The position numbers were made by a program, and so were the translations under genes. A DNA stretch of 64,000 nucleotides from NCBI GenBank assembly GCA_963828075.1, contig CAWHDH010000021.1, forward strand, positions 1,488,001 to 1,552,000, in the 5' to 3' direction. Shown here one piece after another: positions 14,092 to 24,336 of this stretch (within the stretch, counting starts at the first letter, position 1; every line of letters starts with the position of its first letter). A model generated the notes under the pieces. It was not told where the DNA came from. It ran no database searches and saw only the letters and a list, made by a program, of their open reading frames with translations. The stretch comes from JACCYI01 sp963828075. GTDB taxonomy: Bacteria > Actinomycetota > Thermoleophilia > Solirubrobacterales > Solirubrobacteraceae.

Positions 14092-15630
14092 CTACGCCAG
14101 CAGGTCGTGCTCCATCGCGAACAGCGCGGCGGCCGCCCGGCTCGAGACGCCGATCCGGGCGTAGACATCCTGCACGTGGTGCTCGGCCGTGCGCCGCGAG
14201 ATGACCAGGCGCTGCGCGATCTGCGGGTTGGACAGGCCGGCCGCGACGAGCCGCAGGACCTCGATCTGGCGCTCCGTGAGACCGCTCGGGCGGGCCGGCG
14301 CGATCGCGGCCGGCGGCCGGCCCGCGGCCTCGAGGACGGCGCGCACGGCGTCGACGTCGAGGCGGCCCGCGCGCGCCTCGTCCGCGAGCACGTCCGCGGC
14401 TTCGCCGGGCGAGCGCGCCGGCCGGTGCGCGCGCGCCTGCGTCATCGCCTGGAAGGCGTCCGCGGCGGCGAGCACCCGCGCCGCCGTCGGGATCGCGGCG
14501 GCGACGGCCTGGCGGTGATAGCCCGAGCCGTCGAGGCGCTCGTGATGCATCCCGGCGAGCGGTGCCAGCGACGCCAGCGGGCCGCTCCCCGCGAGGACGC
14601 GCTCGCTGTGGTAGGCGTGCAGCCGGACGCTCTCCTGGTCGGTCCAGTTCAGTGGACCCGGGCGCTCCCAGATCCGGTTGGGAACCGCCACCCGCCCGAC
14701 GTCATGCACGAGCGCCGCCCGGCGCAGCGCCACCACCTCGGCCGGTTGCATTCCGATGCATTCGCCGGCGGCGGCGGCCAGCTCGGCGACGCCGGTGCAG
14801 TGACCGTGGTGCAGCGGCGTCTTGAGATCCACCGCCTCCCCGAACGCGCGGCACACGCGGTCCAGACCCGGCTCGGAGATCTCGACCGCGGGTTGCGGCT
14901 CGGCCGCGACGGCGGCGCGAACCGGATCGGCCCCGTCGAGCACACCGAGGATCCGGCCGGCCTGCCGCAGGACCACGTCCGCGATCGCCGGGTCCAGCGC
15001 GGCTCCGCGCCGGCGCCGCACCGCCTCGATCGCCGCCTCCTCCCCACCGAGACCGTGGAAGAGCGCGGCGACCGCGGCCACCTGCGCGATCCGCGCCGGG
15101 AGGGCGATCGCCTCGCCGCTCAGCCCACGCGCGCCGCCCTTGCCGTCCCACTGCTCGTAGACGTCGGTGAGACCCGCCTCGACGCCCGGGCCCAGCCCCA
15201 CCCGCACGGCGGTGCGCGCGGCGACCTCGCAGTTGGCGCGGCTGTAGCCCTGCACGAGCCGGCGGCCCCGGACGGCGGCCGTGCCCGCCACGCGCGCGCG
15301 CGTCACGAGGCCGGCGGCGGGCGCGAGGTGCGGGAGGTAGCTCCGCGCGACGTCCCGCGGGTCGCCGAAGTCCGTCCGCAGCGCGGCGCGCTTGACCGCG
15401 ATCTCGTCGCCGCCGAGCATCCTCGCCGCCTCGTGGGCGTAGGCGGTGCAGCCGATGTGCTGCAGCAGCGTCGTGTAGTAGACGTCGGCGGGCTCGGGCG
15501 CACCCACCACCGCGGCGAGCTCCATCGCCACGAGCGCCGACCGCCCCGCCTCACCCGGCTCGAGGCCCATTCCCAGGTCCGCGACGACGGTGAGGCCGGC
15601 CAGCAGCTCCGCGAGGCGCAGGCGCGTCAC
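14092..15630 (-). CDS. HD-domain phosphohydrolase fused to LuxR-type DNA-binding domain
   Basis: A 512-residue one-protein regulator. The N-terminal half (to about 250) is Ala-rich and helical. About residues 280-420 form an HD-GYP-like domain: LHHGHCTGVAELA, then LVHDVGRVAVPNRIW, HAYHSERVL, then MHHERLDGSGYHR. The third residue of the GYP motif is His instead of Pro. The last 70 residues are a LuxR helix-turn-helix (GLTERQIEVLRLVAAGLSNPQIAQRLVISRRTAEHHVQDVYARIGV). It may couple breakdown of a cyclic dinucleotide or another ligand to transcription; the true ligand is unknown. It ends 88 bp before the SnoaL-like gene, a possible target. Confidence 0.85.
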   Translation of the reverse strand: MTRLRLAELLAGLTVVADLGMGLEPGEAGRSALVAMELAAVVGAPEPADVYYTTLLQHIGCTAYAHEAARMLGGDEIAVKRAALRTDFGDPRDVARSYLPHLAPAAGLVTRARVAGTAAVRGRRLVQGYSRANCEVAARTAVRVGLGPGVEAGLTDVYEQWDGKGGARGLSGEAIALPARIAQVAAVAALFHGLGGEEAAIEAVRRRRGAALDPAIADVVLRQAGRILGVLDGADPVRAAVAAEPQPAVEISEPGLDRVCRAFGEAVDLKTPLHHGHCTGVAELAAAAGECIGMQPAEVVALRRAALVHDVGRVAVPNRIWERPGPLNWTDQESVRLHAYHSERVLAGSGPLASLAPLAGMHHERLDGSGYHRQAVAAAIPTAARVLAAADAFQAMTQARAHRPARSPGEAADVLADEARAGRLDVDAVRAVLEAAGRPPAAIAPARPSGLTERQIEVLRLVAAGLSNPQIAQRLVISRRTAEHHVQDVYARIGVSSRAAAALFAMEHDLLA

Positions 15631-15653
15631 GAGCGCAAACTACGCCAAAGGCG

Positions 15654-16451
15654 CTAGTCCACGAGCTTGATCGCCATGCGCCAGATGGCGAGGCGCCACA
15701 TGACGAGGGCGAACAGGACGAGCGCGCCGACGCGCAGCAGGTCCGTCGTCCCGTCGAAGCCGAACGCCGCATGGCGCACGAGCTCGACGCAGTGGTGCAG
15801 CGGGTTGAACTCCGCGAGGACCTGCGCCCACTGGGGCAGGTTGTCGATCGGGAAGAACGTCCCGGCGACCAGGAACGTCGGCGTGATCACCGTGCTGGTC
15901 ACGTAGTTGAAGTTGTCGATCGAGCTCAGGACGCCCGCGATGAAGATCCCGAAGCACGCCCAGCCGAGCCCGGTGAGGAACCCGATCAGCGGGACGACGA
16001 GCATGCCCGCGCGGGGATCGAGGCCGAACACCATGGCGACGAGCAGCGGCGTGCAACCGTACACGCCGGCGCGGATCGCGATCCACAGCGCCTCGGCGGT
16101 GACGAGCTCCTCGGTGTCGACCGGCGCGGCGAGGATCGCGTCGTACGTTCGCTGGAACTGGTGCTTGACGAAGACGCCGAACATCGCCGGGAACACCGAC
16201 GAGAACAGCACGGCGGTCGCCACCGTCCCCGTCCCGACGAACTCGACGTAGTCGAACCCCGAGACCTCCGAGACCAGCGAGCCGAAGCCGAAGCCGAACG
16301 CGAGCAGGTAGATCGTCGGCTCGACCGTCGAGGAGAACGTCGTCGAGCGCCAGAACGACGAGAAGTTGATCATCTCGCGCACGAGCACGCCGGTGATCGC
16401 CGGGCGCTCGAGGCGGCCGATCTTGCGCGCGGCCACGCGCGTCGCGGTCAT
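15654..16451 (-). CDS. ABC-2 type transporter permease (NodJ/DrrB-like)
   Basis: A 265-residue permease with six hydrophobic segments. ATG 16451 overlaps the ATPase stop (ATGA). The N-terminus (ITGVLVREMINF) and the central FVKHQFQRTYDAILAAPVDTEELVTAEALW segment are typical of the NodJ/DrrB group, as is PLHHCVELVRHAAFG near the C-terminus. With the preceding ATPase it forms an exporter, perhaps for a lipid, polysaccharide or drug. It ends 23 bp before the HD-LuxR gene. Confidence 0.88.
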   Translation of the reverse strand: MTATRVAARKIGRLERPAITGVLVREMINFSSFWRSTTFSSTVEPTIYLLAFGFGFGSLVSEVSGFDYVEFVGTGTVATAVLFSSVFPAMFGVFVKHQFQRTYDAILAAPVDTEELVTAEALWIAIRAGVYGCTPLLVAMVFGLDPRAGMLVVPLIGFLTGLGWACFGIFIAGVLSSIDNFNYVTSTVITPTFLVAGTFFPIDNLPQWAQVLAEFNPLHHCVELVRHAAFGFDGTTDLLRVGALVLFALVMWRLAIWRMAIKLVD

Positions 16452-17347
16452 GTCGCCTCCTCGCCGGTGAGCAGCACGAAGACGTCCTCGAGCGTGGCGG
16501 CGCGGCGATGCCCGTCGGGCGCCCGGCCGTTCGAGGACTCGGTCCCGAGCACCGCGATGCTCGTGCCCGTCCGCCGCGTGCGGAAGCCGCTGGCGATCGC
16601 CTCGCGCTCGACCTCGGCGAGGCGCGCGGGCGGGCCGTAGACCTCGACGACCTCGCGCCCGGCGTGCTCGGCGACGAGATCCTGCGGCGGGCCGACCGCG
16701 ACCGCCTTGCCCTCGGCCATGATCGTCACGGAGTCGGCGAGGCGCTCGGCCTCCTCGATGTAGTGCGTCGACATCAGGATCGAGACGCCCTGCGCGCGCA
16801 GCGCGTCGATCAGCGCCCACAGCTCCTGGCGCACCTGCGGGTCCAGACCGACGGTCGGCTCGTCGAGCAGGGCGAGCTGCGGCTGGTGCACCAGCGCGCG
16901 GGCGATCAGCAGCCGCCGGCGCATCCCGCCGGACAGCTTGTCGACGCGCGTGTCGCGGCGGTCGGTCAGCGTCGCCATCGCGAGCCCGCGGTCGATCGCC
17001 GCCCGCCGCTCGGCCCGCGGGATCCGGTAGAGGTGGGTGAAGACCCGCAGGTTCTGCTCGACGGTCAGGGTGGTGTCGAGGTTGTCGAGCTGCGGCACCA
17101 CGCCCATGCGGGCGCGGGCCACCTTCGACTCCTTGGGGAGCGTGTGGCCGAGCACCTCGATCTCGCCCTCGTCGGCGATCGCCTGCGCGGTCAGCATCTT
17201 CATCGTGGTCGACTTCCCGGCACCGTTGGGCCCGAGCAGGCCGATGCAGGTGCCCTCGGGTACGTCGAGGTCCAGGCCGCCGACCGCGGTGATGTCGCCA
17301 TAGCGCTTGACGACGCCGCGCAGGCGGATGGCGAGGGGAGCGGTCAT
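16448..17347 (-). CDS. ABC transporter ATP-binding protein (NodI/DrrA-like)
   Basis: A 299-residue ATPase that powers the permease encoded next. Walker A is GPNGAGKST near residue 38, the Q-loop GVVPQLDNLD near 88, the signature LSGGMRRRLLIARAL near 140, Walker B LALLDEPTVGLDPQ near 160 and the switch His in MSTHYIEEAE near 196. The C-terminal 90 residues match the accessory domain of the NodI/DrrA exporters. It begins 18 bp after the toxin-like gene and may be cotranscribed from far upstream. Confidence 0.9.
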   Translation of the reverse strand: MTAPLAIRLRGVVKRYGDITAVGGLDLDVPEGTCIGLLGPNGAGKSTTMKMLTAQAIADEGEIEVLGHTLPKESKVARARMGVVPQLDNLDTTLTVEQNLRVFTHLYRIPRAERRAAIDRGLAMATLTDRRDTRVDKLSGGMRRRLLIARALVHQPQLALLDEPTVGLDPQVRQELWALIDALRAQGVSILMSTHYIEEAERLADSVTIMAEGKAVAVGPPQDLVAEHAGREVVEVYGPPARLAEVEREAIASGFRTRRTGTSIAVLGTESSNGRAPDGHRRAATLEDVFVLLTGEEAT

Positions 17348-17365
17348 CGGACGTATGACGCTACA

Positions 17366-17683
17366 TCACGCGTAGCGCCGGCTTCCGCGACGCTGCGCCG
17401 CGATCGCGGCCGCGTGGCGGTGGACCGCGTCGCGCCGGGCCGCATCGCTGCGCGCGGCCACAACCGCGATCGGCGCGTCCGGGATTCGAACCCGCAGGTC
17501 GTGCAGCGCGACCAGGACGCCGCCGCGCTCGGCGACCGCCGCCAGGACGGTCGCGTCGGTCGCCCCGGCGAGCCCGAGCGCACCGACGGTGGTCGCGGGG
17601 CGGCCGCGGCGCTCGAGCTCGCCGGCCAGCGACGGGGCGAAGCCGTCGTCGAGGACGATCAGACCGGAACGAGCGCCGTCCAC
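17366..17683 (-). CDS. PIN-like (DUF5615/VapC45-type) putative toxin
   Basis: A 105-residue protein matching the DUF5615 PIN-like pattern: LIVLDDGFAPSLAGELERRG at residues 7-26, GLAGATDATVLAAVAERGGVLVA at about 36-58. The acidic pair at DD and the Asp of ATDATV correspond to the expected nuclease acids; the usual late 'TxDxDF' acids are weak here (LHDL). The start is GTG 17683, inside the end of the DUF433-type gene (25-bp overlap). By analogy with M. tuberculosis VapC45, it would be an RNase toxin held by the upstream protein. Activity is unproven. Confidence 0.65.
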   Translation of the reverse strand: MDGARSGLIVLDDGFAPSLAGELERRGRPATTVGALGLAGATDATVLAAVAERGGVLVALHDLRVRIPDAPIAVVAARSDAARRDAVHRHAAAIAAQRRGSRRYA

Positions 17684-18240
17684 CGCTCCGCCTCCGCCAC
17701 CGCCGCCGGATCCAGCCCCAGCTCCTCCGGGTCCTCGACGCGCGCGGCGTCATCCACCGCGATACGCCGGCCCCGGATGCACGGCAGCCCGCCCAGGCGT
17801 CCCGGGTCGACCTCGATCCACTCGAGGCCCAGGTCGCGCGCCGGCCAGCCGCCGCGGCGCAGCAGCGCCTCCGCGTCGAGCCGGCCGTTGAACGGCAGCA
17901 CGCCCTGGCCGCCGTCGAGCACGTCGATGAGGATCCCCTCCCGCTCGGCGGCCAGCCGCCCGTCGACCACGTGCAGCCCGCCGGTCGCCAGCGGCCATCC
18001 CTCCGGCCCGCCCAGGCGGTCGACGGCACGGCGCACGTCGGGCAGGCGCAGGCCGCGCTCGAGCAGCTCGTGCACCGCGATCGCCTCGGCGACGTCCATG
18101 AAGCAGTAGACGTGCGGGTCGTCCGAGGAGATCGACGCGCGGATGTGGCCCCACCGCGCCCACTGGCCGATCCGGTCGCCCGCGACGCCGGCGAGGTGAC
18201 CGGCCTCGTGGGCGAGGTAGCGGCCGGCCGGCTCCGGCAC
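17659..18240 (-). CDS. MerR-like HTH plus DUF433 putative antitoxin (VapB45-type)
   Basis: A 193-residue protein. The N-terminal 70 residues look like a MerR-type winged helix (HLAGVAGDRIGQWARWGHI... YCFMDVAEAIAVHELL). The C-terminus carries DUF433: IEVDPGRLGGLPCIRGRRIAV at about 142-162, then EELGLDPAAVAEAERW. This two-part design with a downstream DUF5615 partner is that of the VapBC45 pair (Rv2018-Rv2019 in M. tuberculosis). It starts at GTG 18240, 3 bp after the SpoIIE-type phosphatase stop, so the pair seems to ride in the partner-switch operon. Autorepression would be expected. Confidence 0.7.
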   Translation of the reverse strand: MPEPAGRYLAHEAGHLAGVAGDRIGQWARWGHIRASISSDDPHVYCFMDVAEAIAVHELLERGLRLPDVRRAVDRLGGPEGWPLATGGLHVVDGRLAAEREGILIDVLDGGQGVLPFNGRLDAEALLRRGGWPARDLGLEWIEVDPGRLGGLPCIRGRRIAVDDAARVEDPEELGLDPAAVAEAERWTALVPV

Positions 18241-18243
18241 CGC

Positions 18244-20736
18244 TCAGGCCACCTGGAGCGTCAGGATCGCCACGTCGTCGCGCGCGGCGTGCATCCCGTT
18301 CGAGCGCGCGAGGCGGTGCAGGCCGTCGGCCACGTCCTCGGCGGTGTGCCGCCCCGCGACCGCCGTGAGGATCGCCTCCGCGCCGAGCGGATCGGCGTGG
18401 CTGGACTCGGTGACGCCGTCGGTGTAGAAGGCCACCGTGTCGCCCGGGCCGAGCTCGACCGTGCACTCGTTCAGCGTGGGGTTCGGGGTGATGCCGATCA
18501 GCGTCCCGGCGCAGTCGATCACCTCGCCGGGCGCGGTGGGGTGCAGCAGCAGCGGCGGCGGGTGGCCGCCGCTGGACAGCGTGAGCCGGCGGCGGCCCTC
18601 GGACAGGTCCAGCACGGCGTAGACCAGCGTGATGAAGCGCAGGTCGTTGCGCTGGCGCAGGATCGCGTCGTTGAGCCGCAGCAGCGCCTCCGCCGGCGGG
18701 GCCGGCGAGACCGCCCGCAGCGTGTAGCGCGCGAGCGCGGTGAGCGCGGCCGCCTCGGCGCCCTTGCCGCAGACGTCGCCGATGACCACCACCCATTGCT
18801 CGTCGCCGGTGGGGTAGACGTCGTAGAAGTCGCCCCCGACCTCGGTCGCCGCCCCGAGCGGCTCGTAGCGCGCGGCGATCCGGATGCCGGGGATCTCCGG
18901 CAGCGCCTCGGGCAGCAGGCTGGCCTGCAGCGTGCGCGCGACGTGCGAGCGCTCGCGGTACAGGCGCGCGTTGTCGAGGGCGAGCGCCGCCCGCGCGGCG
19001 AGGTCCTGGGCGAACGCCAGGTCGTCGGCGCCGAAGTAGCGGCCGCTGTCGGCCGCGACGAAGGTGATGGCGCCGAACGTCTCGCCACGCGCGGTGAGCG
19101 GGACGACCATCACCGACGTCATCCCGAGGCCGGCGAGGATCTCGTAGTGCTCCTGGTCGCGGGCGCCGAGCCGGAGCATGTCGTCGGGGATCTCCGCGTA
19201 CAGCTCCGAGCGGCCCGAGCGGATGACGGCCGGCGCCCCGGTCCCGGCGGTGTGGTCTGGCGGGTAGCGGTCCTGCAGCTCCCGGGCCAGCTCGATCATC
19301 GCCGGATCCGTGTGGGCCACCGCGACGTTGCGGATCCGGCCGCCAGGGCTCGCCAGCGAGAACGAGCACCAGTCGCCCACCCGCGGCACGCACAGCCGCG
19401 CGAGGCTCTCCAGCGTGTCGTCGAGCTCGAGCGACTCGTCGAGCAGGGCGCCGGCGTCGGCGATGAAGGCGGCGCGCGAGCGCGCGGCCTCCGCCGCCTC
19501 GCGCGCGCGGCGCTCGGCCTCCAGCGCGGCCTGGCGGTCCTGCTCGGCCTGCCGGCGGGCGGTCACGTCGATCACCACCGCGCCGATGCCCGCCACCTGG
19601 CCCTCCTCACGCAGGGGGTAGTAGGTCACGGCCCACGTGTGGTCGACGCCCGGTTCCGCCGCGGTCTCGCCGTGGACCTCGAGCTCGACGGTCTCCCCCG
19701 TGTCGAGCACCCGCTGCATGCGCGGGACGACCTGCGGCGCGATGTCGGGGACCAGCTCTGAGATGTGGCGGCCGAGGTGCGCCTCGACCGGATGCCCGGT
19801 GATCCGCGCCTGCGCGGCGTTGACGCGGAGGTAGCGGAGGCTGCGGTCGAAGAGCGCCATGCCCGCGGGCGTCTGGGAGAACACGTTGTCGAGGACGATC
19901 AGGTTGCGGTCGCTCATCCGCCGGAGCTCGGCGGTGCTCGCATCGAGGCGCTCGCGGCTCTCGGCCAGCGATTGCGCGAGCTCGTCGATCACGCCGCCGA
20001 GCCGCGCGATCTCGGCCGGGCCGCCCTGGTGCAGGCGCACCCCGAGGTCGCCGGCGCGGATCCGCTCGACCGCTTCGGACATCCGCCGCACCGGGCGCAG
20101 CACGGTGCGGTGCAGGAAGGTGGCCATCAGGACCACGAACGCCACGAGGGCGATCAGCGAGACCGAGCTGACGATCGCGGCTCGCCGAGCCCGGCTGTCG
20201 ACCTGGGCCGACCGGTCGGCGAGCCGCATCCGCTCGGCGTCGCCGTAGGCGGCGAGCGTCGCGCGCATGGCCTCCAGCCGTCGTCTGCCCTCGGTCGTGG
20301 CGGCGACCGCGCGCGGGCTCGAGCGCTCGGGGCGACCCGCGAGCAGCAGCGGCCGCGCGAACTCGCGCAGGTAGCTGCCGATGTCCAGCTGGACGGTCCT
20401 TGCGCGGCGTCGCTGGGCGGGATCCTCGGACAGGCGCACCAGGCGCTCGGCGGCCGCCGGAGCCTGGCGTCTCGCCGCCTCGTAGGGCTCGAGGAAGTTG
20501 CGGTCGCCGGTGATGATGTAGCCACGCAGCCCGGTCTCGAGGTCGACCACGAGGCGCTCGGTGCGCGCGGTCTGCTCGAGCAGGTTCGCCGAGCGGTTCG
20601 TCATCCGCTGGGCGTCCGAGACGCTCAGGGCCAGGCCCAGGAGCAGGGCCACGATCACGACGACGACGACGGCCGTCACGAACGTCCCGACGATCAGCCG
20701 ACGGGTGAGGCTTCCGCGCGCGGCGCCTTCAGGCAA
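18244..20736 (-). CDS. Membrane sensor SpoIIE/RsbU-type protein phosphatase
   Basis: An 830-residue membrane sensor. Transmembrane helices lie near residues 13-37 and 187-207. Between them is a CHASE3-like extracellular domain with the ETGLRGYIITGDRNFLEPY motif. Then follow HAMP (about 208-265), PAS (about 285-400), a short coiled coil, GAF (about 430-590) and a PPM/SpoIIE phosphatase (about 610-830) with metal-binding acids in GGDFYDVY, GDVCGKG, FYTDGVTES and RDDVAIL. It should dephosphorylate the STAS antagonist encoded two genes upstream. Its start overlaps the RsbW-like stop by 8 bp. No sigma factor gene is adjacent. Confidence 0.92.
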   Translation of the reverse strand: MPEGAARGSLTRRLIVGTFVTAVVVVVIVALLLGLALSVSDAQRMTNRSANLLEQTARTERLVVDLETGLRGYIITGDRNFLEPYEAARRQAPAAAERLVRLSEDPAQRRRARTVQLDIGSYLREFARPLLLAGRPERSSPRAVAATTEGRRRLEAMRATLAAYGDAERMRLADRSAQVDSRARRAAIVSSVSLIALVAFVVLMATFLHRTVLRPVRRMSEAVERIRAGDLGVRLHQGGPAEIARLGGVIDELAQSLAESRERLDASTAELRRMSDRNLIVLDNVFSQTPAGMALFDRSLRYLRVNAAQARITGHPVEAHLGRHISELVPDIAPQVVPRMQRVLDTGETVELEVHGETAAEPGVDHTWAVTYYPLREEGQVAGIGAVVIDVTARRQAEQDRQAALEAERRAREAAEAARSRAAFIADAGALLDESLELDDTLESLARLCVPRVGDWCSFSLASPGGRIRNVAVAHTDPAMIELARELQDRYPPDHTAGTGAPAVIRSGRSELYAEIPDDMLRLGARDQEHYEILAGLGMTSVMVVPLTARGETFGAITFVAADSGRYFGADDLAFAQDLAARAALALDNARLYRERSHVARTLQASLLPEALPEIPGIRIAARYEPLGAATEVGGDFYDVYPTGDEQWVVVIGDVCGKGAEAAALTALARYTLRAVSPAPPAEALLRLNDAILRQRNDLRFITLVYAVLDLSEGRRRLTLSSGGHPPPLLLHPTAPGEVIDCAGTLIGITPNPTLNECTVELGPGDTVAFYTDGVTESSHADPLGAEAILTAVAGRHTAEDVADGLHRLARSNGMHAARDDVAILTLQVA

Positions 20737-21136
20737 CCGCTGACCGGGCGGCGTCGAGATTGAACGCCATCGTCACGCTGCTCGGCTGTCCCTCGGAGTT
20801 CGCGAGCTGCAGCGACTCGGTGACGGCTGCGATCAGCGGGAGCCCGACGCCGATGCCGGGGCTGTCGGGGCGCGCCCGCAGGCCGCCGCCCTCGTCGCGG
20901 ACGCAGACCTCGAGCCGGCGCCCCTCGACCTTGGCGGTCAGGTGCAGCGGGCCGGGCGGCATGCCGATGTAGGCGTGCACCACCACGTTCGTCACGGCCT
21001 CGGAGATCGCCAGGCGGACATCGTCGAGCGCCTCCTGCGTCGCGCCGACCGAGCGCGCGAGCGCGACGACGGCGGCCCGCGCCCGCGGGACGGCCGATGG
21101 CTCTGCGACCCAGGTCTCCGACAGCTCGCCGATCAC
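20729..21136 (-). CDS. RsbW-like anti-sigma factor serine kinase
   Basis: A 135-residue HATPase_c protein. The N-box reads RLAISEAVTNVVVHAY (residues 41-56) and the G1 box VRDEGGGLRARPDSPGIGVGLPLIAAV near 79-105. Such kinases bind a sigma factor and phosphorylate a STAS antagonist. It overlaps the STAS gene (ATGA) and the phosphatase gene, giving a complete antagonist-kinase-phosphatase partner-switching module. Confidence 0.9.
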   Translation of the reverse strand: MIGELSETWVAEPSAVPRARAAVVALARSVGATQEALDDVRLAISEAVTNVVVHAYIGMPPGPLHLTAKVEGRRLEVCVRDEGGGLRARPDSPGIGVGLPLIAAVTESLQLANSEGQPSSVTMAFNLDAARSAVA

Positions 21137-21480
21137 GCGGCCGCCCCGGGCGGCGCATCGACGATCTCCACCAGAGCGCCGACGCCGGACAGGTCGAACA
21201 CCCGTCGCACGCCCCCGTCGCCGGGCGCGACCTGGAGGCGGCCTCCGGTGTCGGCGGCGCGGCGGTTGGCCTCGAGGACGATGCGCAGCCCGCTGGAGTC
21301 CATGAAGCGCAGGGCCCGCAGGTCGAGGACGACGGTGGCGCCGGAGGTCTGGGCGCTGCTGAGCGCCGACGAGGCCTCGCCGGCCGAGACGATGTCGAGG
21401 TCGCCCGCGACGGTCACGACCGTTACCTCGCCCACCGTGGTCAACCGCAGATCGAACTCGAGATCGCTCGGGTCACCCAT
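21133..21480 (-). CDS. STAS-domain anti-sigma factor antagonist
   Basis: A 115-residue SpoIIAA/RsbV-type protein. The phosphorylatable region is LRFMDSSGLR, with Ser62 or Ser63 as the expected target next to Asp61. The strand-helix pattern (VVTVAGDLDIVSAGEASSAL...) is standard. It is the first gene of the module and is read 45 bp after the glutamine amidotransferase-like gene on the same strand. When dephosphorylated it should free a sigma factor by binding the RsbW-like kinase. Confidence 0.9.
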   Translation of the reverse strand: MGDPSDLEFDLRLTTVGEVTVVTVAGDLDIVSAGEASSALSSAQTSGATVVLDLRALRFMDSSGLRIVLEANRRAADTGGRLQVAPGDGGVRRVFDLSGVGALVEIVDAPPGAAA

Positions 21481-21525
21481 TCTGACCGGAGTTTGTCACG
21501 CCCGGGCCCCGCCCGTGCGAGTGTT

Positions 21526-22284
21526 CTAAGCGGCGCGAGTCAGCGTGCTCGCCGGCAGCGCGGCGTGGCGCGACGCCGCGGCGACGAGCGCGGAGAAGAG
21601 CGCAAGCTGCGCGGGCTGCGCGACCAACGTCTCCGCGTGCCACTGGACGCCGAGCAGGAACGGGTGCTCGCCGCACTCGATCCCCTCGATCGTGCCGTCG
21701 GCGGCACGGGCGGCGACGCGCAGGCCCGCGCCGGTCTCGGCGACGGCCTGGTGGTGGAAGGAATTCACGCGCAGGCGCGTGGTGCCGAGCGTCCGCGCGA
21801 GCCGGGAGCCCCACGCGACCTGGACGTCATGCGTCGGCTCGCACGCCATCTCGGTCTGGCGATGGCCCGGCAGATGCTGGTGCAGCGTCCCGCCGCGCGC
21901 GACGTTCAGGCTCTGCGCGCCGCGGCAGACGCCGAGCAGCGGCATCCGGCGGCGGTCGGCCTCGCGGGCGACCGCGAGCTCGAAGTCGTCGAGGGCGGGC
22001 TCGGTGGTGCCGAGCTCCGGATGGCGGTAGCGGACGCCGTAGGCGGCCGGGTCGAGGTCCGGGCCGCCGGACAGGCAGATGCCGTCGAAGCGGTCGAGCA
22101 GACCGGGCACGTCACTCGGCGACAGCGGCGGCAGCACGACCGGCATGCCGCCCGCGCGCTCGATCGCCTGAAGGTAGGTCATCCCGAGCGCCATCTCGGG
22201 GTGTGGAGGCTCGCCGTGACGGCGCAGCGTCGAGTTGTCGCCGCGGCGCATCTCAGAGGTGGTGACGCCGATCAGGGGCCTCAT
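21526..22284 (-). CDS. Class I glutamine amidotransferase-like hydrolase (PuuD type, C26)
   Basis: A 252-residue peptidase C26 protein resembling gamma-glutamyl-gamma-aminobutyrate hydrolase. The nucleophile Cys120 is in PLLGVCRGAQSLN, and the His/Glu pair in GVQWHAET near residue 214. The oxyanion-site strand CLSGGPDLDP sits at about 70-79. It lacks a synthase domain, fitting a stand-alone hydrolase acting on gamma-glutamyl compounds such as those in putrescine breakdown. ATG 22284; a 77-bp gap separates it from divergent ettA. Confidence 0.85.
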   Translation of the reverse strand: MRPLIGVTTSEMRRGDNSTLRRHGEPPHPEMALGMTYLQAIERAGGMPVVLPPLSPSDVPGLLDRFDGICLSGGPDLDPAAYGVRYRHPELGTTEPALDDFELAVAREADRRRMPLLGVCRGAQSLNVARGGTLHQHLPGHRQTEMACEPTHDVQVAWGSRLARTLGTTRLRVNSFHHQAVAETGAGLRVAARAADGTIEGIECGEHPFLLGVQWHAETLVAQPAQLALFSALVAAASRHAALPASTLTRAA

Positions 22285-22361
22285 GGACCGGATAATCGGC
22301 CACCGACCGGCGGATCTGTACCGACCGACCGCACAACACGCTCGGTCGTAGACTCGACCGC

Positions 22362-24017
<1,656 letters not shown>

Positions 24018-24066
24018 CGTTGCTCGTTCGGTGGTTGTGGGGCGCGTGTCGTGCCCCGTACCCCGG

Positions 24067-24297
24067 GAACGGCGGTCATTGAGTGGAGGGGTTCGGGCGG
24101 AGGGCGGCTCGGAGCGCGCTTAGCGTCACACTCGGCGGCTTTTCCTCATCGAGAGTGACGCTGGGCGCGCTATAGCGCGCACGAGGTCACACTCGCCGCA
24201 GAAACGGGCCGAGTGTGACGCGATGCGCCCTGGAAACCGGTCCATCGGCGGACCCTCACCCCCGCCCGACTCGCTTCCCTCTCAGTGACCGCCGTTC
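24067..24297. repeat. Nested palindromic intergenic element
   Basis: The 319-bp gap between convergent ettA and the LuxR-type gene holds a symmetrical structure. Outer arms GAACGGCGGTCATTGAG (24067-24083) and its inverted copy (24281-24297) match at 16 of 17 bases. Inside lie four copies of a GCGTCACACTCGG-like motif in alternating orientation (24123-24135, 24151-24161, 24186-24195, 24209-24221). They are arranged symmetrically around a perfect 16-bp palindrome, GCGCGCTATAGCGCGC (24165-24180). No ORF. It could be a MITE, a REP-type element or an elaborate bidirectional terminator or protein-binding site. Confidence 0.65.
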
Positions 24298-24336
24298 AGA
24301 GCGCGCCGACACACCGGCACGGGCCCAATGGAGCGA

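Noticed and set aside
17479..17497. A tRNA T-arm-like string (GGGTTCGAATCCC on the minus strand).
   Set aside because: It lies inside the PIN-like gene in a normal codon context and no acceptor, D or anticodon arms fit around it.
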